A DNA stretch of 64,000 nt from CAYTTR01 sp964440805 (GCA_964440805.1 CAYTTR010000002.1:58181-122180), one strand, 5' to 3'. Positions 1 through 9,447 are shown, numbered from the stretch's first letter. Notes: generated by a model not told the origin, from the letters alone. Translations and numbers: made by a program.

Positions 1-179
1 AAATTATTGCAGTTTATGATATTACCGGAGAGTGGGATTCGCTGGCTATCGGTTATTTTCAAAACCGTGAAGATCTTAACAGTCTAATTAAAAGTATCCT
101 GTCATTGCCTTATGTGGAGCGCTCTGTAACTCATATCGTTTTGAATGTGGTTAAGGAAGAGAGAAAGTTGTTAATTTAA
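1..179 (+). CDS. Lrp/AsnC-family regulator, C-terminal part (5' end outside window)
   Basis: Reading from base 3 gives 58 codons ending in TAA at 177-179. The peptide runs VYDITGEWDSLAIGYF, then NREDLNSLIKS, then LPYVERSVTHIVLN. This is the typical RAM/AsnC ligand-binding domain, whose 'VxDxTGxyD', 'F..r.dLn.fi' and 'V.rt.Th.VLn' segments form the effector-binding and dimerisation surface. The N-terminal HTH lies outside the window. Proteins of this family are feast/famine transcription factors that bind amino acids. It precedes speD by about 215 bases, with a repeat and a separate promoter between them, so co-transcription is not obvious. The family call is firm; the regulated genes are unknown. 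Confidence 0.8.
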   Translation, partial: IIAVYDITGEWDSLAIGYFQNREDLNSLIKSILSLPYVERSVTHIVLNVVKEERKLLI

Positions 180-180
180 A

Positions 181-318
181 GGGGACGTTCCCCAAGGGGA
201 CACCTCTTTCTCAAGAAATGTATCTTATGGTTTTTAACGGTCCTTAGAAATTGATTGAATAAAGTTAAGTTAAATTTGACTTTTCTCTTTAAGAGGTGTC
301 CCCTTGGGGAACGTCTCC
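181..318. repeat. REP-like inverted repeat pair (site A)
   Basis: Two 28-base arms, 181-208 and 291-318, are reverse complements with one mismatch. Each starts with the short palindrome GGGGACGTTCCCC, which can fold as a 5-bp stem with a CGT loop, followed by AAGGGGACACCTC. The same arm occurs at 34294-34325, inverted at 34562-34593, and at 63887-63918. The organisation (short hairpin plus flanking conserved tail, head-to-head pairs about 80-240 bases apart) matches REP/BIME elements mobilised in trans by RAYT transposases. No RAYT gene is in the window, so the mobilisation mechanism is inferred. Confidence 0.75.
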
Positions 319-322
319 TATC

Positions 323-352
323 TTGACAGGATAGCAATTTCTGGCGTAAGTT
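323..352 (+). promoter_or_regulatory. Predicted sigma70 promoter of speD
   Basis: TTGACA at 323-328, an 18-base spacer and TAAGTT at 347-352. It starts 5 bases after the right arm of the REP-like repeat and about 40 bases before the speD ATG. The -35 is perfect and the -10 weak. Confidence 0.45.
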
Positions 353-394
353 AAGTTTTTGTTTTCTCTTTATAAAAAAAAAGGAGATAAAATA

Positions 395-850
395 ATGTCA
401 CAAGAAACTCATTCTCCTATTGGACATCATTACATAGCCGAAGCCTCGGGTTGCGATCCTGAGATTATCGGAAGCGTTGAAAAAGTGCAGCAAATTCTGG
501 TCAAGGCTGCTGAAATTGCCGGTGCTCACGTATGGGCGGTTTCCTTCAGCCGGTTTCCTCCTCATGGAGTAAGCGGGGTGGTGGTGATCGCCGAATCGCA
601 TATCTCCACTCATACCTGGCCGGAATATGGCTACGGTGCTTTGGATATTTATACCTGTGGCAGCTCAGGAGACCCAGAAAAGGCCATTGCTTACGCGGTG
701 GAGGCCTTTGGAGCCAAAACTTCACATATAACAGAGATTACAAGGGGAATTGACGAAGGAGACAGGATCTTTTATCATAGTTTTGTTACCTGGGAAGAAG
801 AATTTGAGAAAGAAAGGAAAAAGAAACAGAAAATCGATCTCAAAGAGTGA
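395..850 (+). CDS. speD: S-adenosylmethionine decarboxylase proenzyme
   Basis: Makes decarboxylated AdoMet, the aminopropyl donor for spermidine synthesis, in the cytoplasm. The 151-residue product has the size and motifs of the short prokaryotic class (SpeH/SpeD). The self-cleavage site is in AESHISTHTWPE, where Ser68 becomes the pyruvoyl group. His73 and Cys88 (in DIYTCG) are the expected processing and proton-donating residues. The ATG at 395 follows AAGGAG with good spacing; the reading frame is open further upstream to 359 but has no ribosome site there. No spermidine synthase is nearby, but an agmatinase lies at 34634. A lysine-rich tail (KERKKKQK) follows the conserved domain. Confidence 0.93.
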   Translation: MSQETHSPIGHHYIAEASGCDPEIIGSVEKVQQILVKAAEIAGAHVWAVSFSRFPPHGVSGVVVIAESHISTHTWPEYGYGALDIYTCGSSGDPEKAIAYAVEAFGAKTSHITEITRGIDEGDRIFYHSFVTWEEEFEKERKKKQKIDLKE

Positions 851-896
851 GCCACTCTCTTCAGTGATTTAACTGATTTTATATCATTTGCAGTAA

Positions 897-2291
897 TTAC
901 TGCTCTCTGTAGACCCGGTTCACGTCAATTCTCAGTCTTTTGATCATTTCATTAAGAGTAGTAGGTTTAATCATTAAAATCTCAGCCGCCTTTTTTTGGA
1001 TTCCGTTGGATTTTTTCAGGGCGTTGATAATGATTTTCCTTTGATAAGCCAAAAGTTGTTCTTTGAGTCCTCCCTGGATTTCTAAAGAAAGGGAATTCGG
1101 CTCTCTGTTTTGAGGATTAAGCATTGATGGAGGCAAAAGATCCCGGGTAATTATTTTGGATTTAGTCAGGACAATGGCCCGCTCAATAAGATTTTCCAGT
1201 TCTCTGACATTCCCTGGCCAGTTGTAATTCTCGAATATTTCCCAGACATCCTCTGAAACTCCGATTATTTCTTTTTTATTTTCTTCACTGTACTGGGAAA
1301 TGAAATGCTTGACCAGGAGGGGGATATCTTCTTTCCTTTCCCGGAGAGGGGGAAGTTCAACTTTAATGACGTTGAGACGGTAGAAAAGATCTTCCCTGAA
1401 TTTCTGCTCTTTGATTAGATCTTCAAGATCTGTATTGGTAGCAGCGATAACTCTTACGTCAACCCGTATTGTCTTCGTCCCTCCGAGCCGCATGAATTCC
1501 CTGTCCTGCATTACTCTGAGAAGTTTTGCCTGGGTTTCCGGGTTAAGGGAAGAGATTTCGTCAAAGAATAAGGTTCCGTTATGGGCTACTTCAAAAAGAC
1601 CTTTTTTTTCAGTGACTGCACCGGTAAAAGCTCCTTTGACATGTCCAAAGAGGTGGCTTTCAAGAAGATCTGGAGGAAGAGAGCCGCTGTTAACTACAAT
1701 AAACGGATTCTGAGTCCGATTGCTATTTTGATGAATGGCCCTGGCGACCAGTTCTTTTCCGGTCCCGCTTTCTCCCATTATCAGCATGGTACTTCTGGTT
1801 GGAGCAGCTGCCTTGATGAGTTCGAAAACATTATTTATTGCCTGGCTCTTTCCAATGATCCTTTCAAATCTGTACTTTCGGCTTAGTTCATCTTTTAGCC
1901 GGAGGTTTTCTTCCTGAAGCCTTCGGTGCCGGAGAGCTCTCTGAACAGTAATCAGAAGTTCTTCGTGTTTAAAAGGTTTCTGAATGTAATCAAAGGCTCC
2001 GCTCTTCATGGCCTTGATAGCAGATTCGACCGAAGCATAAGCGGTAATGATGATGATCACTGCTAAGGGATCAATTTTCATCAATTCTGGAAGGACTTCC
2101 AGGCCGCTCATTCCAGGCATTAGCAGGTCGAGAAGCACCAGATCATATTTTTTAGCTTTGTGTTTTTGGATGGCTTCTTCTCCGTTTGTCGAGCTTTCCA
2201 CTTCGTATCCCTCGGAAATCAGGAAATCTCCCAACACTTCATGGATAATGGGTTCGTCATCAATGATGTGAATTGAAGCTTTCTTTGACAT
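897..2291 (-). CDS. NtrC-family sigma54-dependent response regulator
   Basis: The 464-residue product has a receiver domain (residues 6-120, phospho-acceptor Asp55, Lys in YIQKPF), a sigma54 AAA+ ATPase (about 145-380) and a Fis-type HTH at the C terminus (about 420-460). Walker A is GESGTGKE, the sigma54 contact loop is GAFTGA, and the arginine-finger region NWPGNVRELENL is intact, so it should remodel sigma54 holoenzyme. It lies 12 bases downstream of the histidine kinase at 2304-5150 and is surely its partner. The next operon, on the other strand, encodes a type IV pilus, so a PilR-like role is plausible. No clear -24/-12 promoter was found by eye. Confidence 0.93.
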   Translation of the reverse strand: MSKKASIHIIDDEPIIHEVLGDFLISEGYEVESSTNGEEAIQKHKAKKYDLVLLDLLMPGMSGLEVLPELMKIDPLAVIIIITAYASVESAIKAMKSGAFDYIQKPFKHEELLITVQRALRHRRLQEENLRLKDELSRKYRFERIIGKSQAINNVFELIKAAAPTRSTMLIMGESGTGKELVARAIHQNSNRTQNPFIVVNSGSLPPDLLESHLFGHVKGAFTGAVTEKKGLFEVAHNGTLFFDEISSLNPETQAKLLRVMQDREFMRLGGTKTIRVDVRVIAATNTDLEDLIKEQKFREDLFYRLNVIKVELPPLRERKEDIPLLVKHFISQYSEENKKEIIGVSEDVWEIFENYNWPGNVRELENLIERAIVLTKSKIITRDLLPPSMLNPQNREPNSLSLEIQGGLKEQLLAYQRKIIINALKKSNGIQKKAAEILMIKPTTLNEMIKRLRIDVNRVYREQ

Positions 2292-2303
2292 GATCTTCTC
2301 TCT

Positions 2304-5150
2304 TTATCCGAGCAGGGACTCCGTATGTTTCTTATTTTTAAGATCTATGGGAATATAAATTGTAAAAGTAGAGCCTTGTCCAGATTCGCTTTCCACTGTT
2401 AGGTGGCCTTCGTGTTCTTTAACAATGGCGTAACTTATTGACAGTCCCAGTCCAGTACCTTTTCCTATACCTTTTGTGGTGAAAAAGGGATCAAAGATAT
2501 GAGGAAGATGCTGAGCTTTAATCCCTGTGCCGGTGTCTTTTATTTGAATAACAGCTGTTTTATTCATCTGGAAAAGCTTTAAGCTAAGTTTTCCCCCTTC
2601 AGGCATAGCGTCAATGGCATTGAGAATTATGTTTATAAAAACCTGTTGAATTTTCTCTCCCTGGGCCCAAATCTGAGGAACCGGTTCAAGCTGGAGCTCC
2701 AGTTCAATGTTCATGGTTTTCAGTTTGTAATCAATAAGGGAAATGATTTCTTCCAGGTTTTCTTTGAGGTTTACTCTCTGGAAAGAGGTGCTTTCCGGAT
2801 TTCTGGCAAAATTGAGAAGATTTTTCACAATCCTGGCTACCCTGTCGGTCTGTTTTTCAATATTCTCCAGGATTTTGTTATGCGGGGAGTTTGTTAATTT
2901 TTTCTGAAGTATTTGAACGTAGCTGGAAATTCCCGTCAATGGGGTGTTGATTTCGTGGGCCACCCCAGCAGAAAGAAGCCCGATCGAAGCCAATTTTTCC
3001 GAGGTCAAAAGCTGCTGCTGGAGGGAAATTTTTTCTGTGACATCGTCAAAAACAATAACTGTTCCGTAAGAATTCATCTGATTATCCAGGAGAGGAGTTT
3101 TAGCGATATCGAAGATTTTCTTTTCTCCGGAAGGCATTTCAAGGGAAATCTCACTTAACAGACGAAAACTTAACTGAGTATCAGGAGGAAAAAGAGAAGA
3201 AAAATTTTTCTTTCCCAGGATATTCAGTAACTTTTTCCCCAGAACTTCTTCTTTTTTTAGAGAAAACAAATTTTCCATTACCCGGTTCCATCCAGTCACT
3301 ATTCCCTTTTGGTCGAGGACAGCTACTCCAACAGTCAGACTTTCGATGATATTTTCACTGTAATCCTTAAGTCTTTCCAGTTCAAAGGTGCGTTTTTGGG
3401 CTTGATCGTATAAATAGGCATTCTCTAGAGCCAGAGCAACTGAAGAAGATATGGTTTCCAGAAGATCCCAGTCTTCACTGTTCAAATATGTTTTATCTGT
3501 CTTTTTTCCCATACCAAGAGCCCCGATTAATTTACCTTCCAGGTGAAAAGGGAGGAAATGAAAAAAACCGGATTTTGTCATATCCTCCCAATCAGTCCTG
3601 GCATCCCGTTTCTCGGAAGAGGAAAGATAGGAAAGAGATTTATTGACATTCATCTGTTGAATCAAGCCCTGAGGAAGGATTAATTCAGTTCCCGAAGAAG
3701 GAACTGCTCCGCGTGATTCAAGAGCTATGAAACAATTTTTCTTCTGGTTAGAAGGAAGAAGCAAGGCAATATCTTTTACCGATAGGGCATTACCTATCAG
3801 GTCAAGCAATGAATGGGCGAGTTTGCGCAGATTTCTTTCCCGGGTGAGTTCTTGAGAGATAGAGAGAAGGAGGCGGCGGTATTTGTAACTCCTTTTATAG
3901 ATGACTCTATCCAAAAGGGATTGAAAAAGTTTCAACAAGGGAGGAAATAGAGTGGCGCCCAGGATTATGGCCAGAATTCCCATTAGTAGCACAGCCAGGC
4001 GGTTTTCAGAAAAACTCTGGGTTTGAGAGCTGACAATAAAATAAAGAATGGCTAAAACAATATAGGCAGAGATAAGAGTCACTGCCTTTTTAAGAATGAC
4101 TTCAATATCAAAAAGCCGGTAACTTGATATGGAGTAAGCGAAGGTCAAAGGGATAAAGGCTAGGAGAACTACAGAAAGCTCGGCAGCCCTGGAAGGTACT
4201 CCTCCCAAAAGGAAAGGAATAACATAAAAAGCTATAAAGGGAAGACTGCCAAGTCCCAGGCCATAGGATATCCATTTCAACTGATTTTTGATAATCAGGT
4301 TCTGGGTTTTCTGATTGTCCATTATTATTATGATTAGGGTCGTTAGGGTAAAAAGAGTGTAATGGAGAAAGTCCAGTTTGGATAAGTTAGAAAAGAAACG
4401 GGAAATGAAATAGGTATCAAAAGGAAAAAAATGAGATAAATGAATAAAAATCCTAATAAAAAGAAGAATTGCGGCTGGAAAATAGAGAATGCGCCAGGAA
4501 ACCGATGGTTGCTTGAACCACATCTTCCGCCTGGGAAAGACCAAGAAGGAATGAAGAAGCAGAGGAGCAAATACCAAAAGGGCGATTTCATCGATCCAGT
4601 AGAAAATGTTATCCAGAAAATCCATTTCGCCGGTGGGAGAGAAAACAAACAAAGCGAAAAAAGAAAAAGAGATAAGGCAGAAAAATAGGTTAGCCAAAGA
4701 AAACGGCCTTTTTGATTTAAAAAACACCATGAACATAATGATAATGGTGGTAATACCGATTAAAGCCATGAAATAATAAAGTGGATGAACGCTCTTCTGA
4801 GAGAGAAAAAAAGAAGGAACCAGGAGTTCCCCCTCGTGGCTAATCTGGTAATAAGCCCTTTGTGAGGAAAGGAAGGCTCTCCAATGGACTTTGGACAGGT
4901 CGATCTTGTTGTTAATGGGATAAGTGTAGTCCTGGATTGTTATAGATAATAATATGTCTCCCTTCTTGATTCCGGCCAGATAGGCAGGAGAGCCGGTATC
5001 CACTTTTACCGCTGTCAAGCGGCTGGATTTATTTTTCCAGACAACTCCATCTGTAGGCTCTTTCCAGCTTATTTTCCGGTGAATATTTATTCCGCCGAGG
5101 GCTAAAAACAGGACGAGAACAAAAATAAAAGCAAAGATTTTTCGGGACAT
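2304..5150 (-). CDS. Membrane sensor histidine kinase with PDZ, GAF and PAS domains
   Basis: 948 residues. A signal-anchor (residues 5-22) is followed by a PDZ-like domain (about 40-110, with GSPAYLAGIKKGD). Then come about eight to nine hydrophobic helices (120-410), a GAF domain (430-590), a PAS domain (605-720), HisKA with the H-box GVAHEINTPLTGI (phospho-His near residue 732), and HATPase_c with N, G1 and G2 boxes (DTGTGI, GKGTGLGLS). An extracytoplasmic PDZ domain is unusual for a kinase and suggests sensing of a protein C terminus or an envelope peptide. It phosphorylates the NtrC-type regulator immediately downstream. Confidence 0.92.
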   Translation of the reverse strand: MSRKIFAFIFVLVLFLALGGINIHRKISWKEPTDGVVWKNKSSRLTAVKVDTGSPAYLAGIKKGDILLSITIQDYTYPINNKIDLSKVHWRAFLSSQRAYYQISHEGELLVPSFFLSQKSVHPLYYFMALIGITTIIIMFMVFFKSKRPFSLANLFFCLISFSFFALFVFSPTGEMDFLDNIFYWIDEIALLVFAPLLLHSFLVFPRRKMWFKQPSVSWRILYFPAAILLFIRIFIHLSHFFPFDTYFISRFFSNLSKLDFLHYTLFTLTTLIIIIMDNQKTQNLIIKNQLKWISYGLGLGSLPFIAFYVIPFLLGGVPSRAAELSVVLLAFIPLTFAYSISSYRLFDIEVILKKAVTLISAYIVLAILYFIVSSQTQSFSENRLAVLLMGILAIILGATLFPPLLKLFQSLLDRVIYKRSYKYRRLLLSISQELTRERNLRKLAHSLLDLIGNALSVKDIALLLPSNQKKNCFIALESRGAVPSSGTELILPQGLIQQMNVNKSLSYLSSSEKRDARTDWEDMTKSGFFHFLPFHLEGKLIGALGMGKKTDKTYLNSEDWDLLETISSSVALALENAYLYDQAQKRTFELERLKDYSENIIESLTVGVAVLDQKGIVTGWNRVMENLFSLKKEEVLGKKLLNILGKKNFSSLFPPDTQLSFRLLSEISLEMPSGEKKIFDIAKTPLLDNQMNSYGTVIVFDDVTEKISLQQQLLTSEKLASIGLLSAGVAHEINTPLTGISSYVQILQKKLTNSPHNKILENIEKQTDRVARIVKNLLNFARNPESTSFQRVNLKENLEEIISLIDYKLKTMNIELELQLEPVPQIWAQGEKIQQVFINIILNAIDAMPEGGKLSLKLFQMNKTAVIQIKDTGTGIKAQHLPHIFDPFFTTKGIGKGTGLGLSISYAIVKEHEGHLTVESESGQGSTFTIYIPIDLKNKKHTESLLG

Positions 5151-5212
5151 ATCGTCTTAATTCTCGGAAAAAAATCCAAATAATTGAATCATTATTATAA
5201 AAAAAATTATGG

Positions 5213-5497
5213 TTAGTTCAAAATGGATCTTTCTATTGCCCGGCAAGCCCAGGTGATATCAGGTTGGTTAAGTATTTTTTCCAAAGCTGTATTTTCTTTG
5301 AGTCCTAAAGGCTCGGTGTTTCTACTCAGGAATTTACTAATGTAATCTTCTTCCGGTTTTTTGATTGTCTGAGGCTCAGGTGAAGCCGATTCAATCATCT
5401 TCGGTGCTCTCGAAGAAAAGCCACTTTCCCCAAAAAATGGAATAATTCCAATCAATAGCATAAACAAACCCACCTTTTTAAATCCAGTTTTTTTCAT
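5213..5497 (-). CDS. Small secreted protein of unknown function
   Basis: 94 residues with a convincing N-terminal signal peptide: basic MKKTGFKK, hydrophobic VGLFMLLIGIIPFF, then a small-residue region. The mature part is proline- and glutamate-rich (ESASPEPQTIKKPEED) and ends in a short segment with a single Cys. I recognise no family. It sits 62 bases upstream of the kinase gene on the same strand and may be co-transcribed with it. The upstream ribosome site is weak, so the gene call is moderate. Confidence 0.5.
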   Translation of the reverse strand: MKKTGFKKVGLFMLLIGIIPFFGESGFSSRAPKMIESASPEPQTIKKPEEDYISKFLSRNTEPLGLKENTALEKILNQPDITWACRAIERSILN

Positions 5498-5577
5498 CTT
5501 ATTTTTAACTTAGATATTTTCTTTATTTTTGTCAATAGGTGAAAAACTATGAATGTTGGTGATTGTTACGGCCGGGT

Positions 5578-5606
5578 TTGACAAACAAAGAAGGATAACC
5601 TAACAT
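5578..5606 (+). promoter_or_regulatory. Predicted sigma70 promoter of the T4P assembly operon
   Basis: TTGACA at 5578-5583, a 17-base spacer and TAACAT at 5601-5606, about 47 bases before pilC. It is the only good promoter seen in the divergent gap 5498-5652. Confidence 0.5.
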
Positions 5607-5652
5607 TAATAGAGAAAAAAAGCAAAATATTATTGAAAAGAATTCAATCCTA

Positions 5653-6861
5653 ATGCCATATTTCCACTGCCGGTTGGCTACAGATAGGGGGAAGATCATA
5701 ACTCAATCCTTTTATGCCCCCTCAGCAGGAGATGTCCGCCGGCATTTCGAGGAGCGGGGGCTGTGTGTACTGGCTGTCAAAAGAGACTGGAAGAGGCTTT
5801 CTCATTTTTCCCTCCCGTTTGAGAGGAGGATTAAAGATAAAGATGTTATCTTATTTAACCAGGAGTTTGTTGCCCTGATTAAAGCTGGATATCCCGTCCT
5901 TAAAAGTATCCAGATTATCTCGAACAGGATTAAAAATCAGCATCTCAAAGATATCCTGATGAAGGTTGAGAAAGATGTAAGAGAGGGAAAATCCCTGTCA
6001 GAAGCGTTTTTGCCATATGAAAAAATTTTTTCCAAGGTTTATACAGCATCTTTGATGGCCGGCGAGAGGAGTGGAAACCTCCCTGAAACCCTTGGCCGCT
6101 ATATTGCCTATGCCCAGGTTGTTGCCAGAACAAAATCCCGTATCCGCTCAGCTTTGACTTATCCTACTCTCCTTATATTTTTTTCTTTTATCCTCCTGGC
6201 CATTCTTTTGAATTTCATTCTGCCCCGATTTTCCAGTTTCTATGAAGATTTTGAAGCCCAGCTTCCCGGAATAACTCGAGTCTTAATGACCTTTTCTCTT
6301 TTCCTGAGAGATAATCTACTTTATTTTGCTCTGGGGCTTTTTATCTTAGCTGTTCTTTTTTTTCAGGCTAAAAAAAAGGATAAAGCAGGAAGATATATAG
6401 ATCATTTGAAGCTCGGGATTCCTTATGCTGGATCAATCTGGTTGGAGTCAGCCTCCTCGCTTTTTTCCCGTACTTTGAGCCTCTTGCTAAGCGGAGGAAT
6501 ATCTTTGGTTTCCTCGGTTGGGGTGGCTGTTCAGGCAGTGCCAAACAAATATCTGGTTCATAAAATGAGATACATCGAAAACGATATAAGAAATGGCGAA
6601 AATCTTTCTGAATCCATGAAAAAAGCCCAGGTGTTTCCTCCACTTGCAGTAGATATGGCCCGGATCGGAGAGACATCAGCCAACCTTCAAGGTATGCTTA
6701 AGGAAACAGCTGATGTCTATGATGAAAGAATTCAAGGCAAAATAGATACATTTGTTTCTTTGATCGAACCTGTCATAATTATTTTCATGGGCCTTTTAGT
6801 GGCGGCTATGCTCCTGGCTGTGTATATTCCCATATTCAATATTATAAGAGTGGTGAGATAA
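5653..6861 (+). CDS. pilC: Type IV pilus / type II secretion inner-membrane platform protein (PilC/GspF)
   Basis: 402 residues with two T2SSF repeats (about 70-190 and 270-395), each a cytoplasmic helical bundle ending in transmembrane helices. The repeats carry the family signature 'ALIKAGYPVLKSI' and 'LLLSGGISLVSSV'. An N-terminal segment (YFHCRLATDRGKI to about 55) resembles the usual leader that precedes the first repeat. It is the rotor or platform on which the PilB ATPase acts. It is the first gene of a seven-gene operon. Its stop TAA overlaps the next ATG by one base, implying translational coupling. No strong Shine-Dalgarno is visible before the ATG. Confidence 0.93.
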   Translation: MPYFHCRLATDRGKIITQSFYAPSAGDVRRHFEERGLCVLAVKRDWKRLSHFSLPFERRIKDKDVILFNQEFVALIKAGYPVLKSIQIISNRIKNQHLKDILMKVEKDVREGKSLSEAFLPYEKIFSKVYTASLMAGERSGNLPETLGRYIAYAQVVARTKSRIRSALTYPTLLIFFSFILLAILLNFILPRFSSFYEDFEAQLPGITRVLMTFSLFLRDNLLYFALGLFILAVLFFQAKKKDKAGRYIDHLKLGIPYAGSIWLESASSLFSRTLSLLLSGGISLVSSVGVAVQAVPNKYLVHKMRYIENDIRNGENLSESMKKAQVFPPLAVDMARIGETSANLQGMLKETADVYDERIQGKIDTFVSLIEPVIIIFMGLLVAAMLLAVYIPIFNIIRVVR

Positions 6862-8480
6862 TGGCTAATTCCAAGGAAAACAAAACGCAAGAAATAATCT
6901 CGGCCGAAGAGGAAAAAACAAAAATTCTGGCCAAAAGATACAATGTGCCTTACCTTGATCTTCTTAGCTATCCTTTGAACAGGGAACTTATTCAATCTTT
7001 TCCTGTTGACTTCCTATTCCGGTCAAATTTTATTCCCTTAGAAGAAGGAGAAGATACTATCAAAATAGCTGTAGCAGATCCTTCCGATATTTCCACTATT
7101 GACACCGTTGAATCATACATGGGAAAAAAAGTTCTGGTAACAGCAGCTTCAAGAAGGGCTATTCAGGAAGCTTTGCGGAAGAGCGAAACAGCCCTCCAGG
7201 TACTGAAGGATGCCACAGAAGGATTTATCAGCCAGATTGTGGAGAAGGACGAGAAACATGAGGAGGATACAATTTCAGTGGAACGCTTAGCTGACCAGGA
7301 CGGCTCCATAATTAAGCTGGTTAATTCCATTATTTTCACCGCGGTCCAGAAAAGAGCAAGTGATATTCATGTAGAGTCCAGAGAAGAGGGAGTGGTCATC
7401 AAGTACAGAATCGATGGAGTTCTGGACAGAGCCATGGAACCAATAGATAAGAAATTTCAGGAGCCCATTATTTCCCGGGTAAAAGTCATGTCCGATCTTG
7501 ATATCGCTGAACGCCGTGTGCCCCAGGATGGAAGATTCCGTTTGAGAATCAAGGATAAAACAATAGATTTCCGGGTTTCCATAATGCCCAGCATTTATGG
7601 AGAAGACGCAGTTATCCGGATTCTGGATAAAGAGATGATCACTGAAGCTATCGCTGAGCTCAGACTGGATCTTTTGGGATTCTCCCAGAATGTGCTCCAG
7701 AGGTTCAGACGATATATTACTCAGCCTTACGGGATGATTCTGGTGACAGGTCCCACTGGAAGCGGGAAAACAACAACTCTTTATGCTGCTTTAACGGAAA
7801 TTAAATCTCCTGAAGACAAGATAATCACTATTGAAGATCCAGTGGAATATCAAATCGACGGAATCACCCAGATACCGGTGAATGAAAAGAAAGGCTTGAC
7901 TTTCGCCCGGGGATTACGGTCGATTCTCAGGCATGATCCGGATAAAATCATGGTGGGAGAAATCAGAGACCCGGAAACAGCTCAGATTGCTATCCAGTCA
8001 GCTTTAACCGGACATCTTGTTTTTACCACCGTTCATGCTAATAATGTTTTTGATGTAATCGGACGTTTTCTCCACATGCAAGTTGATCCCTACAGCTTTA
8101 TATCGGCCTTGAATTGTATCCTGGCTCAACGGTTGGTTAGAATACTCTGTCCCAAGTGCCGTAAAGCAATCCATTATGATGATGAGATTCTTGCCGAATC
8201 AGGATTGAATCCGGATAAATACAGGAATACTCCGTTCTTTGAGTCCCAAGGATGTCAGGAGTGTATGTATTCCGGTTACCGCGGAAGAACGGCTATAGCT
8301 GAACTTCTGGAGCTTTCCGATCATATCAGGGAAATGATTCTGGATAAAAAGCCTTTATCAGAAGTCAGAAAGAGAGCCAAAGCCGAAGGAATGACCTTTT
8401 TGCGTGAGGTGGGAATTGAGAAGGCTCTTCAAGGATTGACCAGCTTGAAGGAATTGAATAAAGTCACTTTTGTTGAGTAA
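6861..8480 (+). CDS. pilB: Pilus assembly / secretion ATPase (PilB/GspE)
   Basis: 539 residues. An N-terminal MshEN/T2SSE_N-type domain (about 20-130) is followed by the secretion ATPase. Walker A GPTGSGKTTTLY is near residue 296, followed by an Asp box (IEDPVEYQ), Walker B region MVGEIRDPETAQ and His box (TTVHANN). A tetra-cysteine zinc module (CPKC near 430 and CQEC near 465) marks it as a GspE/PilB extension ATPase rather than a PilT retraction ATPase. No pilT is present in the window. It powers assembly of pilin or pseudopilin subunits from the cytoplasmic face. Confidence 0.95.
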   Translation: MANSKENKTQEIISAEEEKTKILAKRYNVPYLDLLSYPLNRELIQSFPVDFLFRSNFIPLEEGEDTIKIAVADPSDISTIDTVESYMGKKVLVTAASRRAIQEALRKSETALQVLKDATEGFISQIVEKDEKHEEDTISVERLADQDGSIIKLVNSIIFTAVQKRASDIHVESREEGVVIKYRIDGVLDRAMEPIDKKFQEPIISRVKVMSDLDIAERRVPQDGRFRLRIKDKTIDFRVSIMPSIYGEDAVIRILDKEMITEAIAELRLDLLGFSQNVLQRFRRYITQPYGMILVTGPTGSGKTTTLYAALTEIKSPEDKIITIEDPVEYQIDGITQIPVNEKKGLTFARGLRSILRHDPDKIMVGEIRDPETAQIAIQSALTGHLVFTTVHANNVFDVIGRFLHMQVDPYSFISALNCILAQRLVRILCPKCRKAIHYDDEILAESGLNPDKYRNTPFFESQGCQECMYSGYRGRTAIAELLELSDHIREMILDKKPLSEVRKRAKAEGMTFLREVGIEKALQGLTSLKELNKVTFVE

Positions 8481-8487
8481 TGAAAAA

Positions 8488-9447
8488 ATGGCCCAAAAGG
8501 GAGGAAGCTTGAATCTGTCCAGATGGTGGGGAGAAGTCAGGGATTGGTTCATAGAACAACCCTCTCCCCGGAGTTCTTTTTATTTGACATCCAGTTATAT
8601 ATGTGGCTTGTCTGTGGAAGCCAAGAATAAAAAAGTTATAAATACATTTATTCATCCTTTGAAAAAAGAGTTAGTCACTCCATCCTTTCAGCGGGAAAAC
8701 TTGAAAAACAGAGAAGCCTTGAAAGAAATTCTGGATAAAGGGCTGAAAAAGCTTTCTTGTTCCGGATGTGATGCAGCCATTCTTCTGCCTGAATTGTCAC
8801 AAAAGGTTTTTATTTTCACTTTTGATGCCCTGCCGACTCTTAAAAATGATGTTGAGAAACTGCTTTATTTTTCCTTGAAGAAAAAGATTCCTATTCTGCC
8901 GAAAGATTTGAGGATGTCTTATCACAGCCATAATTACGGGGAAAAGGTAAGAGTTGTTACTGCCGTCTCCCGTTCTTGTATAATCAGAGAGTATGAGGAT
9001 TTTTTTAATTCACAAGGACTGAAAGTAGGAATAGTGGCAATTCCTGTCTTTAGTCTTTCCCGGCTGCTCGATTCCCAGTGGAGTGGTTTGTTAGTCAATA
9101 TTGAAGAAGAAGTCCTTAGCTGCTTGGCTTATGAAAGAGGAGAAATACTTATTTACAGGCAAAAACCCTTGAAATTTTCTTCTGATGGCCAAGAGAATGA
9201 AGAGCAAAAGATTGAAAATATTGTTCAAGAAATTGAAACCACAAACAGGTTTCTCGAAGATCGGGAAAAAAAACGGATGAGTCAAATGACGGTTAGACTG
9301 GGAGGTTGGAAAGAAGAAGATCAGCTCTATGAGAGGATAAAACAGAGAATTCCCATTTCTATCCAAAAAATTGAGTCGCTTGTAAATTTTGACCTTCCAC
9401 CACATGAATTTCGCCTATTGTCGCCACTTATTGGACAGATAGTATGA
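8488..9447 (+). CDS. pilM: PilM/GspL-like actin-fold pilus assembly protein
   Basis: About 319 residues with the loose PilM/GspL-cytoplasmic actin-like fold: 'SYICGLSVEAKNKKV', a central 'VRVVTAVSRSCIIREYEDF' and 'SGLLVNIEEEVLSCLAY'. PilM couples the ATPase to the membrane proteins PilN and PilO. Sequence conservation is low, so the name rests partly on position: it sits between pilB and pilN and overlaps pilN by four bases (ATGA). The start is uncertain. The frame is open to a TTG at 8470 that overlaps pilB; I chose the first ATG at 8488. Neither has a good ribosome site, which fits coupling to pilB. Confidence 0.8.
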   Translation: MAQKGGSLNLSRWWGEVRDWFIEQPSPRSSFYLTSSYICGLSVEAKNKKVINTFIHPLKKELVTPSFQRENLKNREALKEILDKGLKKLSCSGCDAAILLPELSQKVFIFTFDALPTLKNDVEKLLYFSLKKKIPILPKDLRMSYHSHNYGEKVRVVTAVSRSCIIREYEDFFNSQGLKVGIVAIPVFSLSRLLDSQWSGLLVNIEEEVLSCLAYERGEILIYRQKPLKFSSDGQENEEQKIENIVQEIETTNRFLEDREKKRMSQMTVRLGGWKEEDQLYERIKQRIPISIQKIESLVNFDLPPHEFRLLSPLIGQIV

